The notes under the pieces are model-generated. The model worked only from the letters and a program-made list of their open reading frames with translations, was not told the DNA's origin and ran no database searches. Shown here piece by piece: positions 23,727 through 36,343 of a DNA stretch of 64,000 nt. Within the stretch, counting starts at the first letter, position 1; each line of letters opens with the position of its first letter. Origin of the DNA: Thozetella sp. PMI_491 (taxonomy: Eukaryota; Ascomycota; Sordariomycetes; Chaetosphaeriales; Chaetosphaeriaceae); the NCBI GenBank assembly GCA_021432635.1, contig MU270059.1, positions 332,003 to 396,002 on the forward strand. Reading direction: 5' to 3'. Made by a program: the position numbers and the translations under genes.

Positions 23727-26688
23727 GGTCGTTTGTCTTTGCAATATGTGGGTATCACTAAAGGTGAACTCGACAGTCCCTGCTGGCTTGTGCTGGCCGC
23801 GCCGTCTGCATTTATACCTGCGCTTCCTTGATGGACTGCTGCAAGTGTGCCCCGTTCGGTGGTCCGGCTCTAATAGATAGTGCACGGTTCCAGCCTTCAC
23901 TGCAGGTATACGATCTTACGACAAGCCAAGACAAAGCTCGGAACTTTGCGGCATAACTCACTGCAATTCCCCATGACGTCCTTAGTCTACTCGATTCTTT
24001 TAGTCCTCTCTGCAAGTTTACGAGGCTTACGAGCGGGCCAATCAGAGTTCATAAAATGACCCTCTAGACCCACTCTTTTCCACGTCACAGAAACCGGGAG
24101 AGCGAGACCGCAGCCATCGTTTCTATGATGGGAACAAGGCGCAGTTTACGGATAGATTGTCTAGCAGTTTTGTTTGTAAAGTCCCTGTAGATCCGGGCCG
24201 TGTGCTTGTTGGCTACGCTGCCCTACTTGAATAAACTTCCTCAGAGCTGTTTGAGGACCGAGACTTTCTCTCCCCCAGGTACATTTATCAAATTTTCTTG
24301 TCTCCTATAATTCTATCCTTGGACATATGAAATTTTCTTTTTAAAGCTCATTCACGGGTTACAGCAGGTTTCTTCGCCAAAACATTGTTGAGCACGTATC
24401 CTTGATGTAGTGTGTCTTTCCTATCATTTGTATCTCCCTTGAAGGGCTACCCGCTATTCACAACAGGAAGAAGGAGGTCTTGACTTCCCTGGGTTCCACG
24501 CGGAGAAGGAAGGAATGGAAAATAATACGGCAACCATGCCACCTAGACCGTTGTTTTTGCCTAAGAGATTTGACATTAGCAATTCTGGAACTTGAATGAG
24601 AGATAAGGTTGTATCTCAAGGGTACCATACAATAGTTCCAGTTACCCCAGAATATCGTGACGCGCTCATCCACAGATGGAAGTGTCTGCGGTGTTGCATT
24701 GGCACAGCCTGGTCCGTTGAACTAGCCACTATCCCATCGTATAGCATAGTAATAGTCTAGATGGTCCACAATTCTCTCATATTGCGTCAAAGAGGCGTGA
24801 GCCTCAATCATTTTGACGCCGGAGATATAAGAGTTGCAAAAGGCCCTGGTGGTATCGTTTAATGTTCCCTCTCGATGGTGGCCGTCCAGCTAAGGGTCCA
24901 GCTGCTAGGCACCTCCCTGCAATTCCCCGTGCTTGTAGGCTACAGGGCAATAGCAGTCCTGAAACGACAGCATGTGCTGCCCCCGATTGCCCTAGCGATG
25001 CCGCACAAAAGTTTACGTCGTAGGTGCTGCGTGGTTCCTTTTGCGACTGTTCTCGCAGCGGTGCACTATGCATGGATAATTCGACGGTCTGGGCAGGTGG
25101 TCTCACATGGGAGCGCAATGGAACCACTTTCACCACGCGCACTCCATCAGGTGACTCTATGGAACATGAAGAGGGGTCTAGCTCAGATATATCGCGGGCT
25201 ACTACTATTACTTTTCTGGCTGACGGTAGCACATCTAATACTGGAACGGCTGCCTCATCACAAGAGTTGGCTGGGTACGCGGCGTAGGGGGTCTTTATGG
25301 TAGTTTGGTACACAAGACTAAGTGTGCATAAGATGGAGATCGAAGGATCAGGCCCTGCGACTATATGAACATGCCCTTCAATATTCTCTGCACGAATCAA
25401 AGACTTCCTTCCGGTTGAGTCAACTCGCCGTAATGTCCGTAGGTCGGAGAACTTAATCACCGGACGCCGACTGTCTGTACTGGATTTGCGTGGCTGTTTG
25501 GAATAGATAACGTTACTGGTAGGGCTGAAGTGCAGTAGCGTGCCATGCCCCTGGATTACGGCATTATGCACCATAAGTCCTAATCTGGAAGGGGGTGCGA
25601 AAAGTTTAGCGTCAACCCTGTAAGGCTGAATCTGCCATTTCCGCGTGTTACAGGGACCTGGGCCGAATCTTATGACCGCAATTGACGTCGTGGTTTTAGA
25701 GCTCTTAAGAATACAATTTCCTTATGGGGTAACTCGTTTTCTTCGTACGGAAACGCGCAGGATAGGCCGCGTTTACAAAGAGTTGTGCATAAACGACTGC
25801 TTATCGCGCATCTAGAAAGAGGCCGAGCTCCCAGGCTGGTACGCCACAAGGCAGCCTGCGAAACGACAATAGGTCGCGCCTAGCTCCCGCAAGATTATGG
25901 CTTTCGCTATATGCAGGGGGGCTAATATCCCTCGTCGCGCGATCCGGTATTCTAAATTTATAGCGCATAGCTACTGTCCGGGGAATTTTTGTTAGCACCT
26001 CGGGCCACAAGAATGCCACGGAAGGGTTGTGCTTCGGTCCGAGGTTGGAAGAGGAACCTGACCTGACAACCGGAGAATGAGAACTACGTGTGGCTCCAGT
26101 AGCCTCTCGAGATATTTTAGGCGGAGCTGAGTTAAATGAAACATTTCCTCTAGAGGTAAGGAAAGTGCATCTTATAGAATTCAAGATCCGACGTGCAAAG
26201 CGGACACGAGTTGTATTACAAAGGAAGAATGCTACGATAGATGCATATTGTACGGTGCTTTTGTGAGAAGTTACTATCACGTGTCAATATAGTGAGATTT
26301 CTATTCTAAGGAGATTCATGTTATGTTATAGTTGACTCCGCTTACCTTCTATGGGGCCGGAGAATAGTGTTCTCCGAAAAAAGCGGCCACTTTATAACGG
26401 CGGAATACAATTTCCGATGCCACTTTGAGCTTTGAGGTTTCTCAGTTATTCATTCAGTTGAGGCTATTCATCAGAAAATATGTGCCGTAAAGTATCAATA
26501 ACTTCCTCGCAAGACATATGATGTCATCTTAGCCACGGATAATTGCCACGGCATCCGGCTACTCGGAAAGCGCGGCATCTTGTATTAAATATGAACTCTC
26601 ATGAGGGTTAACACACTGTCTGCGCCTCTCTAGTTTTTCTCGCCAGATCGGATTATTCTAGGGCAATAGCGAACACATCCATATCACC
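23727..26688. other. Gene-poor stretch, about 3 kb
   Basis: No gene I can support. The long minus-strand ORFs at 24804-25574 and 25801-26280 have no recognisable motif and compositions typical of chance frames. A plus-strand frame in 24863-25287 looks more protein-like but is interrupted by a stop; it is listed separately. The 300 bases before 26689 are the promoter of the royal-jelly-type gene. Confidence 0.4.
24863..25287 (+). pseudogene. Possible relic of a secreted, Ser/Thr/Cys-rich protein
   Basis: One plus-strand frame runs from an ATG at 24863 to 25287 with a single internal TAG near 25020. It reads SSPETTACAAPDCPSD before the stop and GSFCDCSRSGALCMDNSTVW, then GTTFTTRTPSGD and a Ser/Thr-rich tail after it. 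The paired cysteines and N-glycosylation-like sequons resemble a cell-surface protein. I do not recognise the family. The competing minus-strand frame is longer but less protein-like, so this call is tentative. Confidence 0.25.
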
Positions 26689-28016
26689 ATGAGGAAGTCA
26701 ATTGCTTCTGTTCTCGTCTCGGCGCACCGCATCTTGGCCTACTGGCCAGAAACGTTTGTGTCGGGGTATAGACCGTTTAGCTCCGAATATACTAGAGGAT
26801 CCCATCCTCACGACTTTACCCTTGTTGGCCCTGAGCTTCAACCCATCCATGACTCCCAGCAGGCTCCCACTGGCTTAGCAGTGGACAGCCACCACAATGT
26901 CTATCTGGCTTACCCACGTAACGGGCTGAATGGAAATGGCGCAAGCTCTCCCGACAATGTGGTTATTTGCACGGACTTCAACACCGAGAAGCCATGGCCA
27001 TCTGCAGAGATGCAAAACTGTAAAGCTGGACAAGATCCGGCGACTTGCTTCATCAATGTCCAAAACGGTACGAACATGCTTCATAGTGAGGAAACAATCA
27101 CTAACATCATTCTCGGAAAGTCGTCTTGGATTCTATTGGTCAGCTCTGGGTTGTCGACAGCGGAATCAGCCCTGGAAGCTCACAGCCACTTTATGGAGGC
27201 GCTAAGCTCATGTCCTTCAACGAAAGCACCGGTGCTTTGCTCCGAACCTATGTGATACCGAAGTCTTTGTTAACTCACGGAATGAACATGAATGATTTGC
27301 GAATTAATAATACCCTTGGCCCAGGTGGCTTTGCTTTCATGACGGAGATCTCGGGCCCCTGTTCGCTCATTGCACTAAACCTCCACGACGGAACTGGCGT
27401 CCGGAGGTTGTTCAACACGAGTGTCGTCCGTGCTGATGAGAAGTATGTGGGTTCGTATGACGGACAACTAATCTACAACTGGAATGGCACGAAGAAGGGT
27501 TACAGCACTGTGGGTGCCGACGGCATCGCGCTGGCTTCTGGGAACCTTTACTGGGGTGTCCTGGCTTCTCGAAGGTTTTATTACATCTCTCAAGAAGTCC
27601 TAGCGAGCTTCAACGCCACGGATGACGAGGTTCTCGCAGCCGTCCAATTCCCGGGCCAGGTGGCATCGGAGCAAGCAGGTTTCACCGCTGACGACCGGGG
27701 ACGTGTCTACATGCTGGCAAGCGAGCACAACGCCATATACTATGTCGATACACTGCAGTCAGAGGTTAACGAGACAGTGAACGGAATACTCCCTGGTGGT
27801 TCCGGCCTTATACCTGCCGACAATTATGTTGTTAAGACCCTAGTTCGCAGCGCAGAGATTCAACATGCCGACAGCGCTGCTATCTTGGACGGATGGCTAT
27901 ACTTCTGCACAAACCAACTACAATATCACCCGTCCAGACAGTACAAGAATATCGACGGTCGACGGGGACCATTCAGGAGCTTTCGGGTTTGGATTGGACG
28001 CGGGCCTGCGATATGA
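26689..28016 (+). CDS. Major royal jelly protein / yellow family protein
   Basis: Two exons, 26689-27067 and 27121-28016, 424 residues. Family blocks visible are QAPTGLAVDSHHNVYLAYPR, VVLDSIGQLWVVDSG (across the junction), GADGIALASGNLYWG, GFTADDRGRVYMLASEHNAI and the C-terminal YKNIDGRRGPFRSFRVWIGR. The family forms a six-bladed beta-propeller; fungal members are usually secreted and of unknown function. The predicted N terminus, MRKSIASVLVSAHRILAY, is only weakly hydrophobic and not a convincing signal peptide, so an additional upstream exon or a different start is possible. There is no functional link to neighbours that I can see. Confidence 0.88.
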
Positions 28017-29285
28017 GGATTATCTGCATTCGCGTGATTAGTGGCTTAAGTAAGTCGAGTGCTCCCATTCACTTGGTGGGACGACTCGGCGCTGTTCTAT
28101 GATTTTGGATTCATCTCTACTGAGATGTCAAAAGTAACAAGCCCGTACTTCAATAAAATATTCGTCGTGTCTTTGGCAACTCCTGGCAAATCCAATCTAG
28201 TTTCCCTTAATTATCTCCCCAGCAATCTTCTCCGCCAGTCCGTACACAGTGCCCTGAGGATGGCCAGGCGGCAGGATAGGGAAAACTCATCATAAGCTTT
28301 GAAATGGAACAAGATAGTCTAGACAGTAGAAGCAATGACTGTAAAAGCCAGACTTCATAACCGTGCACCCCTCGCCGTGAAATCGGATCCCGCCCACGAT
28401 TGCCCGTAGTTCCCATAACCTTACCCACGTTCACACCCATGAGTCGTTGAGTGAACAATAGCGTATTTCGTAATCATTACAGTACCTTGTGTTACCAACA
28501 TTGTACAAACTACAGCGTGCATCCCCGGAGCCGCGATGTGTAAGCGAGCCGGGAATTGTGTCGGCACTTGGAATCTAAGGCCGTGGCTTGCTCCGAGGCG
28601 ATTAGCGCTTCCGAGATATCTGCATCTCCGCCTTCTCGGCATCGCGATTCAAGCTCCTCCCCAGCCCCCTTGCTGGCTAATCCCGCCGTATTATAGACCA
28701 ACTGAGCTTTGTGCATGCTAGCAGCGAGACGCGCGCAAATGCATTAGTCTTGAGCGCTTAACTTCTTCGCCGCGACTGCCCCGGCCCACTTGATCGGAGA
28801 ATTCTCGCTGTGAGTCCGAGTCATCATATTGCCAAGACTGCCAATGGTCTAGCCGCCGTATATAAATAAACTTGTGAATCGAGTCGGAGGTGGGCCGTCA
28901 GGGTTCATCGTGGAGAATGTACGGCAGCGCCCTAATGCATAGACCTAGGCGGCCCGGCCCCGGCCTGCCTAGTGGTCCCACTGCCGTTGGGCAGCCACTT
29001 GAGAAAGCAAGGAACAACGGATCAAGGAAGCGAATGTAAACTTCGGCGAACTGATTACGAAACTATTGAAAGGACAAGGCAACAGAGAGTCTATTGTGTG
29101 GGGCAAGAACGAAAAAGTGCTTCGACTGGAAATTGAGCCTTGAGAGTGGATGAAGAAGTCAACTCAAAAGAACTCTATGGTGTATGGTTCGATTCGATTT
29201 TGTGCCTCGCCGTCAAGAATAACTCTTGCCCAATCTAACTCCACGATTCATATCTAAAGCCGAAATTTCTTAGTCCCCAGGAGCA
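28017..29285. other. Intergenic stretch without supported gene
   Basis: About 1.27 kb between two 3' ends. Small ORFs on both strands near 28.3-28.7 kb have no homology I recognise. Nothing else seen. Confidence 0.4.
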
Positions 29286-30436
29286 TCACCGGTTAAACGT
29301 AGTCTGCTGCTCCTGGAGCGGCAGGGTTTCGTACTGTGCAGTAGCCACCCGCATCTGCTTCTCGAGCTGATAGATTTCAAAAGGGTAGACAATCCCTTTT
29401 AGGATATCGCCAAGGTTCAGAGCGTTGAGCAGCGCTCGGCCGACTGGCAAACGGACAGCTCCTGGATCTTCGAGCTTCTGGAATTTGAATGGTTTCCAGC
29501 TGTAGGGGCCGAGGAACACGAGAGCAAATATCACCATCTCACCCACAGTGATAAATTCGGGGATCCCGTGGGACCAGTCCGCGTGGCTGACGTACGTGCT
29601 GGGCCTGATGACGTCGTTCGATACGAGACTGGTGACCAAGATGCGTTGCACGACCTGGATGAAGACAACACCTTTGAGGGTGAAGAACTTGATCGCAAAG
29701 CCGGTGCCTGTAAGATACGCTTTAAGTCGGACATAGGTCTGCAGCATACCTACAAGGCAGATTGCAGTTTGGATTCCGTTGAGGACTTCGATTATGGTAA
29801 GAGCCGCTTTATACGACCTGTGGGTTGGACAGAACCTTGCCACGACAATCCAAGTTGCAATGGTGGCAATGACACGTCCAGGAAGGATCTGGAAAACCAT
29901 CCACCACCGTTTCTGAGGCGGACATTAGCAGCCATAGGGGATGAAGTGGCGGAGATTCGACCTACAGCTAGCCATTTCAAGCTGCCGCCCGAGATGATTC
30001 GGCCTTTGCTCCCCTTCTTTTCCAGATTGTGGAAGAACATGAGGCGGTATTCTTCGTCTGGTGTAACAAGGACAATCATGTAGTAAAAGAATGACACCAA
30101 GGCAAAGCACTCGTACAGGTCGGCTAGGGGAATGAGGTACTCGGCGGCGTCGTAGAACCACAGCGAGAAAAAGCTGAATCCCGCAAAGCTTAGAGGAACA
30201 AGGATTACCCGCACAAGCTGCCGCTGAGCAGGTGGATTTGTGTAAGTCCTAAGATGCATAGCCGCGAGACCCAGGATGACGATAGCAACGAGGGCGGTCA
30301 ATGGACCGGCGATCACCGTTAAGATGCGGTGGAGCGTCCACGATCCAGAAATCGGCTCGACTTCATAGTAGCTGGATGGGACAGGCTCGCAGATCCTCTT
30401 CGTGAACCGCTTGGTGAGGTCTTCGCCTTGAACCAT
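29286..30436 (-). CDS. DUF300 / organic solute transporter Ost-alpha family membrane protein
   Basis: Two exons on the minus strand, 30436-29966 and 29912-29286, 365 residues; the intron is 53 nt (gtaggt donor). The protein has about seven hydrophobic segments. Characteristic text includes HLRTYTNPPAQRQLVRVILV, SLWFYDAAEYLIPLADLYECFAL, and after the intron KRWWMVFQILPGRV, GFAIKFFTLKGVVFIQVVQR and GEMVIFALVFLGPYSWKPF. This is the Solute_trans_a (TMEM184/Ost-alpha) family of integral membrane proteins. Vertebrate Ost-alpha exports steroids; fungal function is unknown. Confidence 0.9.
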
Positions 30437-31027
30437 ACTGAATGCAGAAGCCCTCAGCTGCTAGACAACAAAGACAAGACAACAAAGAGGGCTGATAAAA
30501 GGAAGTTGGACGAAATAACGCGACACAGCTCAGGCTCCGGGTAAAACTGGTAGCCGTGGGGTCGTAACACAGTTGAAGTATAGACATAAACATCTATACG
30601 GCAGATATTTGAGTTCGGGTATACGGACTATATATGAGCATCCATCATCGACACTTCTAATCAACTGCCCCGAGAGTGCGGCTCTGCAGCGAAGCTCTTG
30701 TCCTTAGCTAAGGCTAATCCTGACGTACATCGTCACCATTTGTTCAAGGGTCCTAGTAAAGTGCTATGCCGAATTAGGAAGTGCGTGCGAGGGCCGACAA
30801 GGTAAGCCTGCAGATTGGGCTGGGTCGCCACCAGCTCGGCTGCTGGGATAGAAATCCTATGTCTTTCAGATGGTGCTTAGCTCCAGAGAATTGTAGTGGA
30901 ATTGAGAAGTAAATTACAGTCTTCTAGACTTAATGAGACGATCTTCGAGGCAGAAATAGCCGACCAGGCAGCTATTCGATCGCTTCGCATCCTCCCACTT
31001 GCCGCCAAGTAGCTCAGCCTCAGCTCT
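30437..31027. other. Intergenic stretch without supported gene
   Basis: 590 bases. It contains the promoter of the DUF300 gene and the 3' flank of the next regulator. No coding signal seen. Confidence 0.4.
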
Positions 31028-32842
31028 TCACGACCCCCATATCTGGATCGGCACCCTAGCAGACTGGTATTGGCTGGCTTCGGCCCCTCCTTTTGCGAAA
31101 CCGAGGTCGACGCTCAGGAATCGCTTCATTTTAGCAGCCCATTCCTGCCGACCGGCCAGATCGATGCCAGTGATTGCCGCTTGATTCAGGCATAGCGCAA
31201 CCGTCGGCACGATATGCAGCAGGAGATAGGCTTGCAGACCACGGATATCGTTGATGCTCTGTGTTTGCGGATTTGCCTTAGTCGAAGCTATGAGAGGAGT
31301 AAGGCAGGACTCGCACAGGCGATCTGCAAATGACACGAGGCGGAACTCGATCTCCTGCCGGGAGGCGCAGGCGAGGCTCGAAGAGAGCCCGTGCTCGTCC
31401 AGAATTGTGACCGTGTGGAGAAGGGCTTGATTCAAGATCAGCCTGGTCTGCCAGTAAAATGTCCAGAGCATCTTAGTTAACGGCGAATGGTAGGCGTGTG
31501 AGCTCTGGGGGGCCCATTCGCCCACGAGCAACGGCAGCATCCATTCTGGGTAGGACCCCCGCGTCAGCGGCTGCACGCCATACGCGCAGGTCTCGGGCAG
31601 GTCTCGAGACCAGTCGTCAAAACTCCTGTCTAGGGTCGTAGCCGCGCTCACGATGGGAGGCAGCTTCTCTAGCATGGAGAAGATATTGCTATCCTCCAGG
31701 GCTTCCTTCCATTCGGAAAATAAAAAGGCACTTTGGGTCATCAGGTCTGCGTGTGCATATACATGTTCAAGCCCCGGCGGGAAAAAGCCGGCGAGCAGCT
31801 TGAGAGGTAAGGTAGGGGCGCGGCCTGAGATTAGGCAGCCGTGCAACTGTGGATTTTCTCAAGGTTAGCCGAGAGTGTCAAACTGGTTCTTGCGTAGGTA
31901 TATTCACCATTTGTCTGAAGATCATGACCGAAATGTCGAGATCCCCTTGCGGCCCTTTGGTTTGCTTCTGAATTCGCAGCCTGAGGAGCGTAGCAGCCCC
32001 GCCTGTGTGTGCTAGCCAAGAGCTGTTTGGTGATGTAGTCGGATCCACCATAGCCTGAGGGGTACAGAAAGTGAGATTTTGGGGATGGGGAAGGAAACAG
32101 CCCCAGCAGGTCTCACCTCATAGATGCCGAGCAAGATAACCGAGATCATCATCTCGTCAGTCGGACAAGTATCAATAGTCGACATCATCTTGTTCTTTAT
32201 TAGATGCAAGACTTCTCCGCACGACGTTGCTGCTTCCGTGAGCAGAGCGGGCTTGCGAAACGTATGCGCAGCCCTCGCGTAGGCCACAGTATGAACCGCC
32301 TTCGCAAGCAGGCCGTTTGGGTCAGCTTCTGCATATATCCTGGGGAGGACTTTGAACCATGACAGGCTCTGCCCGGGGACCGTTTCGCCGGTAAGGGTCC
32401 AATCGTAGAAGAACCTGTCAAGGATTCGCGGCTCCAAGCCGCCGGCGCCCGGTCGATCAGGACGCTCGTCAGCGTGGGGTACGGTACCGTTCGTGGGGCT
32501 GCTGCCCTGCGCCGATGGAGAGCGGCTGCTCCCGGAAGCAATATCCGAGTTGACCTCTATGCTCTGAGACCCTTTTGCTGCAGACTCTTCCTGAGTCTTG
32601 TCCATCACCATGACACTCTGGAAGCGCCAGGTCCGCTCAAACTCATCGCGATACTTGCATTCCGTGTATCCAGCTTTCGTGCACCGGTTACAAATCGGCT
32701 TTGTCTCGTCGCACTATAGGTGTCAATCTCAAGGAGGGCAGCCACCAGTTGTTGGCGAGCAGTCTATCGGACGTACCCTGATCTTTCTTGATCGGCAAAT
32801 ATTGCAGCCCGGGCTGGGGAGCCCGCGCGACCTGTACACCAT
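31028..32842 (-). CDS. Zn2Cys6 transcription factor
   Basis: Four exons on the minus strand: 32842-32777, 32713-32117, 32054-31908 and 31846-31028, 542 residues. Exon 1 ends in CNICRSRKIR and exon 2 opens CDETKPICNRCTKAGYTEC, giving a perfect Zn2Cys6 cluster. ERTWRFQS follows, typical of the DUF3468/fungal_trans_2 subfamily. The body (LDRFFYDWTLTG, MISVILLGIYE, LAGFFPPGLEHVYAHADLM) fits that subfamily. No metabolic neighbour suggests its target. Confidence 0.9.
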
Positions 32843-34193
32843 TTCCACTGCACTGGATCCAGTGCAACACACACCCACACACACCAGGCACAGCACGGTT
32901 GACCTTGGTTGACCTTGTGGGTGCCCGATGGCGTAGCGTTTCCTACTGTGGGCAGGGGGTGCGAGGGTATCGTCCTCGTACTCTGCAGAGAACGCGCCTG
33001 GGCCAACATGGGAGTGGCGCACTCGTTTATAAATTAGGAGGGTGGGGGCGGCAGCTGCCGCCAAGACGCGCATAGCATCCCCATTGCCACCCTACTCCAT
33101 CGGATCATCGCCCTAAGGATCGTGGCCAGGTTTCTTCATTCAGCTGCGATATATACGCAACCAATGGTGCTCAAGGTCTCAGGTATTACCGCAAGGGCAG
33201 AGCATCTAAACACCCTTTTGTCCCCGGTCCAGGGAACTCTCCTTTGCCATCCAGATCAAATCCAGACTAAGCCCTGCAGACATTCGCGGAAAGCGACCCA
33301 TTCAAGCAACAAACGCCTGGCCAACGCCACAGATCGGCCCTAATTCCCAGGAGCCCACTCGTACTTCGACGCCCGGATCCACCCTTCTCGGATGTCGACG
33401 CCCGAAAGTTAAAGCCACCCCCATTTGCACCACTCTCGCACCCCTTTCCGTGTCGGGTTTAGTGGGAAGTAGGCTATTCCGTTGTCCGGAACCGAGTACA
33501 TTTGTAGCCCCATTTTGCCCTAGCTCTATTCGTACCGGCAGGTTACAACGCAGAGGTTCATCTAGTTAAGTCAGTGCCGAGGAAATGATGTGGGGATTCC
33601 ACAGTGCCAACCAAACTAGAGAAGCAAAAGTGACTGAAACGATAAATCTTGCAGTATAGATTAACAAGGGTCTCGTTACCCGGTGGAGGTGAGTGGAACG
33701 GGGCAGGCGAGGCGCGGAAGAGCGAAAAGACCAGGGCATCGTTGCGTGGGTGGGTTCCGTTTGGGCCGTCTAGTTCAGCACTCGTTTAGGTGCTTTCAGT
33801 GAACTCTGCGACCGGCTAACCGCCGCCAAATCCAACCTCATGCAGTCGGTGGTCAGCGGTGGCTTGCAGCCAGTGACCCATCTACACCACCCTTTCAAAT
33901 GTTTATTATTACCCGGGAGGGATTGCCGCGTCGCCCCGTCTCTAGTCCCTCCACCCCGCTGTACAAAACGAGCCAGCGTACCATTTGGCACTTTGCTAGG
34001 CGACCCGAAACTCAGACAACGATTTGGTTGGTGGCCCTGTACCCACCTCATGCACACGATCGTATAGAGGCCCTCCCTGGCGACCACCTTCTCAGCTTAT
34101 TTTGTGACATAACACAACACAAAAGAAATTTGACCAAAATAGGCAGTGCCAAGATGTGCTATCCTCACTGAGATGTGACTTTTGGACAGTCAC
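32843..34193. other. Intergenic stretch with short CA repeat
   Basis: About 1.35 kb. A CA-rich run (cacacacccacacacacc) lies near 32868-32887, just upstream of the regulator. Overlapping ORFs on both strands at 33.8-34.1 kb show no recognisable protein. Nothing else seen. Confidence 0.4.
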
Positions 34194-35708
34194 CTAACCT
34201 AGAGAAGGAGAAAGTCCGTTGCAGATACTATCGAGCTGCGAGATATCGATATCTCGAAACGGCGTCTCATGTTCTCCGATCAGCACAGCTCTTCCATCAG
34301 CATAAGAACCCCAGCCTACGTTCCGAAGGCCGTTGAGCGGATCCCTTGCAAATTCTACCCACATGTCCTGCATCATTCTACTCACGCTATCTTCATACAG
34401 AGTAGATACTCCGTGGTAATCACCGGCGGTTCCGAAGATAAGCGGCAGCTCGGCGGCATGGTATGCCCCGAGAAAGTCGTAGGGCGATATGTTAGGGAAG
34501 TTTCCGTCGTACCGGTATCTGTACGTGGTGCGGCCGGTCGCTTGTCTGAGTTGAGTTGCCGCAGCTGCAGTACATAGAAAGGTAGCGTTTGTGGCCTTGT
34601 CCGACTGTGTCCCGTTCAACACCACTCCAGGTGTAGGCGGGATCAAGGCGTTCACCTCGTGCTGGTTTGTCCCTATGATGGCCGGAACCGACGAGTAAGC
34701 GCCCATCTCATACCTTTGGGTGTAATTAGAGAAGACGAGGCGCTCGTCCACAACAGGCAGGAATGAAGAGGTGAGGTTCAGCTTCACCATAGAGGCTTGG
34801 ATATCCTGCCATGTGACATTCTTGAGACAATCGACCGGAGACAGTGCCACAGCACAGCCGAAAGAGGCAGCAAGTGTGGAAAAGTTAACTTGGGCCGTAT
34901 CGAAGCTTTGAAATAGCTGTGGAGGGAAAAGGGCGGTGCCAGATTCCAATATAGTGCCGCTAGTGATAGGATCTTCTAGGTATGCAAAGTTGAGGTAGTC
35001 GATGGCGATGGCTCCCGCACTCTCGCCCCAGGTTACGATCTTCGATGGGTCCCCACCGAAGCTGGCAATATTCTCTCGAACCCATTCAAGTGCAAGGCGC
35101 TGGTCTAGAAGGCCTAGATTTTGGTAGGTTAACCCGGCGGCATTGGGAAACCCGAAGATGTTGGAGCGGAAATTAACAGTTACCACAATGTGGCTTTGTG
35201 TCCGCTGAACCCACGATTGTGGGTTAAAGTACAGCGAGTTCGTACCTCCCTGCACGAAACCCCCACCAAAATACCACACAAAAACCGGTAGCAGATTTCT
35301 CGGGGCTTTGGGTGTCCAGACGTTCAGCGTTAAGCAGTCTTCGCTAAAGTCATCCAGCGGGAAGAACTCGGTTTGATTACCACCCGAGGGTGAAAATACG
35401 GATAGCGTTGGTGTTGCACTAATCGGCTGCTGGGGACAGGCAGGCCCAATATTGGTCGTATTGATAGGCGCGGCCGATTCCAATTTAGAGGGGGGCTGCC
35501 ACCGTCTATTCCCAGTAGGGGGAAGGGCGAATGGCACGCCGAGGAACTGACGGACGCTGGAGGCCGATGCGTTGATATATCCATTAAGAACACCGCCGCT
35601 TGTCTCGATTTTAAGAACGAAATCAGGCGTTGAAGGAGGACAAGATGCTGCAACAAGAGCAGCGAGGCCTGCGAAGAGCGTTTTCGCAACGGGATTAAGG
35701 GCCGGCAT
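34194..35708 (-). CDS. Secreted type-B carboxylesterase/lipase
   Basis: Single exon, 504 residues, start at 35708. A signal peptide is plausible (NPVAKTLFAGLAALVAA). Type-B hallmarks are GVPFALPPTGNRRWQPP, EDCLTLNVW, oxyanion-hole WYFGGGFVQGG, NFRSNIFGFP, nucleophile GESAGA (Ser about 230) and the late His in YHAAELPLIFG. Several N-glycosylation sequons are present. These enzymes hydrolyse carboxylic esters outside the cell; the substrate is unknown. It is flanked by long intergenic stretches. Confidence 0.93.
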   Translation of the reverse strand: MPALNPVAKTLFAGLAALVAASCPPSTPDFVLKIETSGGVLNGYINASASSVRQFLGVPFALPPTGNRRWQPPSKLESAAPINTTNIGPACPQQPISATPTLSVFSPSGGNQTEFFPLDDFSEDCLTLNVWTPKAPRNLLPVFVWYFGGGFVQGGTNSLYFNPQSWVQRTQSHIVVTVNFRSNIFGFPNAAGLTYQNLGLLDQRLALEWVRENIASFGGDPSKIVTWGESAGAIAIDYLNFAYLEDPITSGTILESGTALFPPQLFQSFDTAQVNFSTLAASFGCAVALSPVDCLKNVTWQDIQASMVKLNLTSSFLPVVDERLVFSNYTQRYEMGAYSSVPAIIGTNQHEVNALIPPTPGVVLNGTQSDKATNATFLCTAAAATQLRQATGRTTYRYRYDGNFPNISPYDFLGAYHAAELPLIFGTAGDYHGVSTLYEDSVSRMMQDMWVEFARDPLNGLRNVGWGSYADGRAVLIGEHETPFRDIDISQLDSICNGLSPSLG

Positions 35709-36343
35709 GCTGTAAATAGGCTGCGATGTTGTGTGATATATTGAGTGTGGTATAATGTGATGTGGAAACAGTAGATCGCAAAAGAACAAGAGAAAGAGGG
35801 TAGGAGGAACACGGTCAATTATACCTATCGACTTAGATAGTGCCTGTGTAGCAAGGGGTTGACTTCTGTAGGGGTAGTCGCGAGGCCTCCTTCTAGGGCA
35901 TGTCATTTCATGGTTGCCTTGCCGCTCGGGAAAAAAGCCAAATTAGTATTTACAGCCAAATTAGTCTCTACAAGAAGTGATTGCAAAGGTGTAGCCCCTT
36001 CCGTGGCTATTGCCGATGAACATCATTCGGGAGCGCAGAATCGTGACAATATTGTGGAATGATATCAGCTTGTTAGTTCGAGGATATAGGGCAAAGAAAT
36101 GGTAGGTTCGCACTCAGGCTATTTTAGATACGGCCCCTGTTCGCGATGAAGTTACATTGTGTCCAGCCACAAACGTATTCGATTGAGGAATACACGGCTG
36201 CGGTCATCCTGCCATGATGAGCCACCCCCACCATTAGTTTCACTGCCGTAAGGGTGGGGCGCTTAAATCTATAAGATCCATGCGCAATTAACTACTCTGT
36301 TTACAAAAGTGAACATTCTCGCACTCCTGTGGCTTCTGGCACC
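35709..36343. other. Divergent intergenic region, esterase / decayed regulator
   Basis: 635 bases containing the esterase promoter and the former promoter of the relic regulator. No gene seen. Confidence 0.4.

Noticed and set aside
24804-25574. Long minus-strand ORF of 256 codons
   Set aside because: No recognisable motif, odd Arg/Ser/Ala-rich composition, and it overlaps a more protein-like frame on the other strand.
25801-26280. Minus-strand ORF of 159 codons
   Set aside because: No domain, no splice context, composition typical of a chance open frame.
33770-34171. Overlapping ORFs on both strands
   Set aside because: No homology recognised; open on both strands as often seen in GC-rich spacer.
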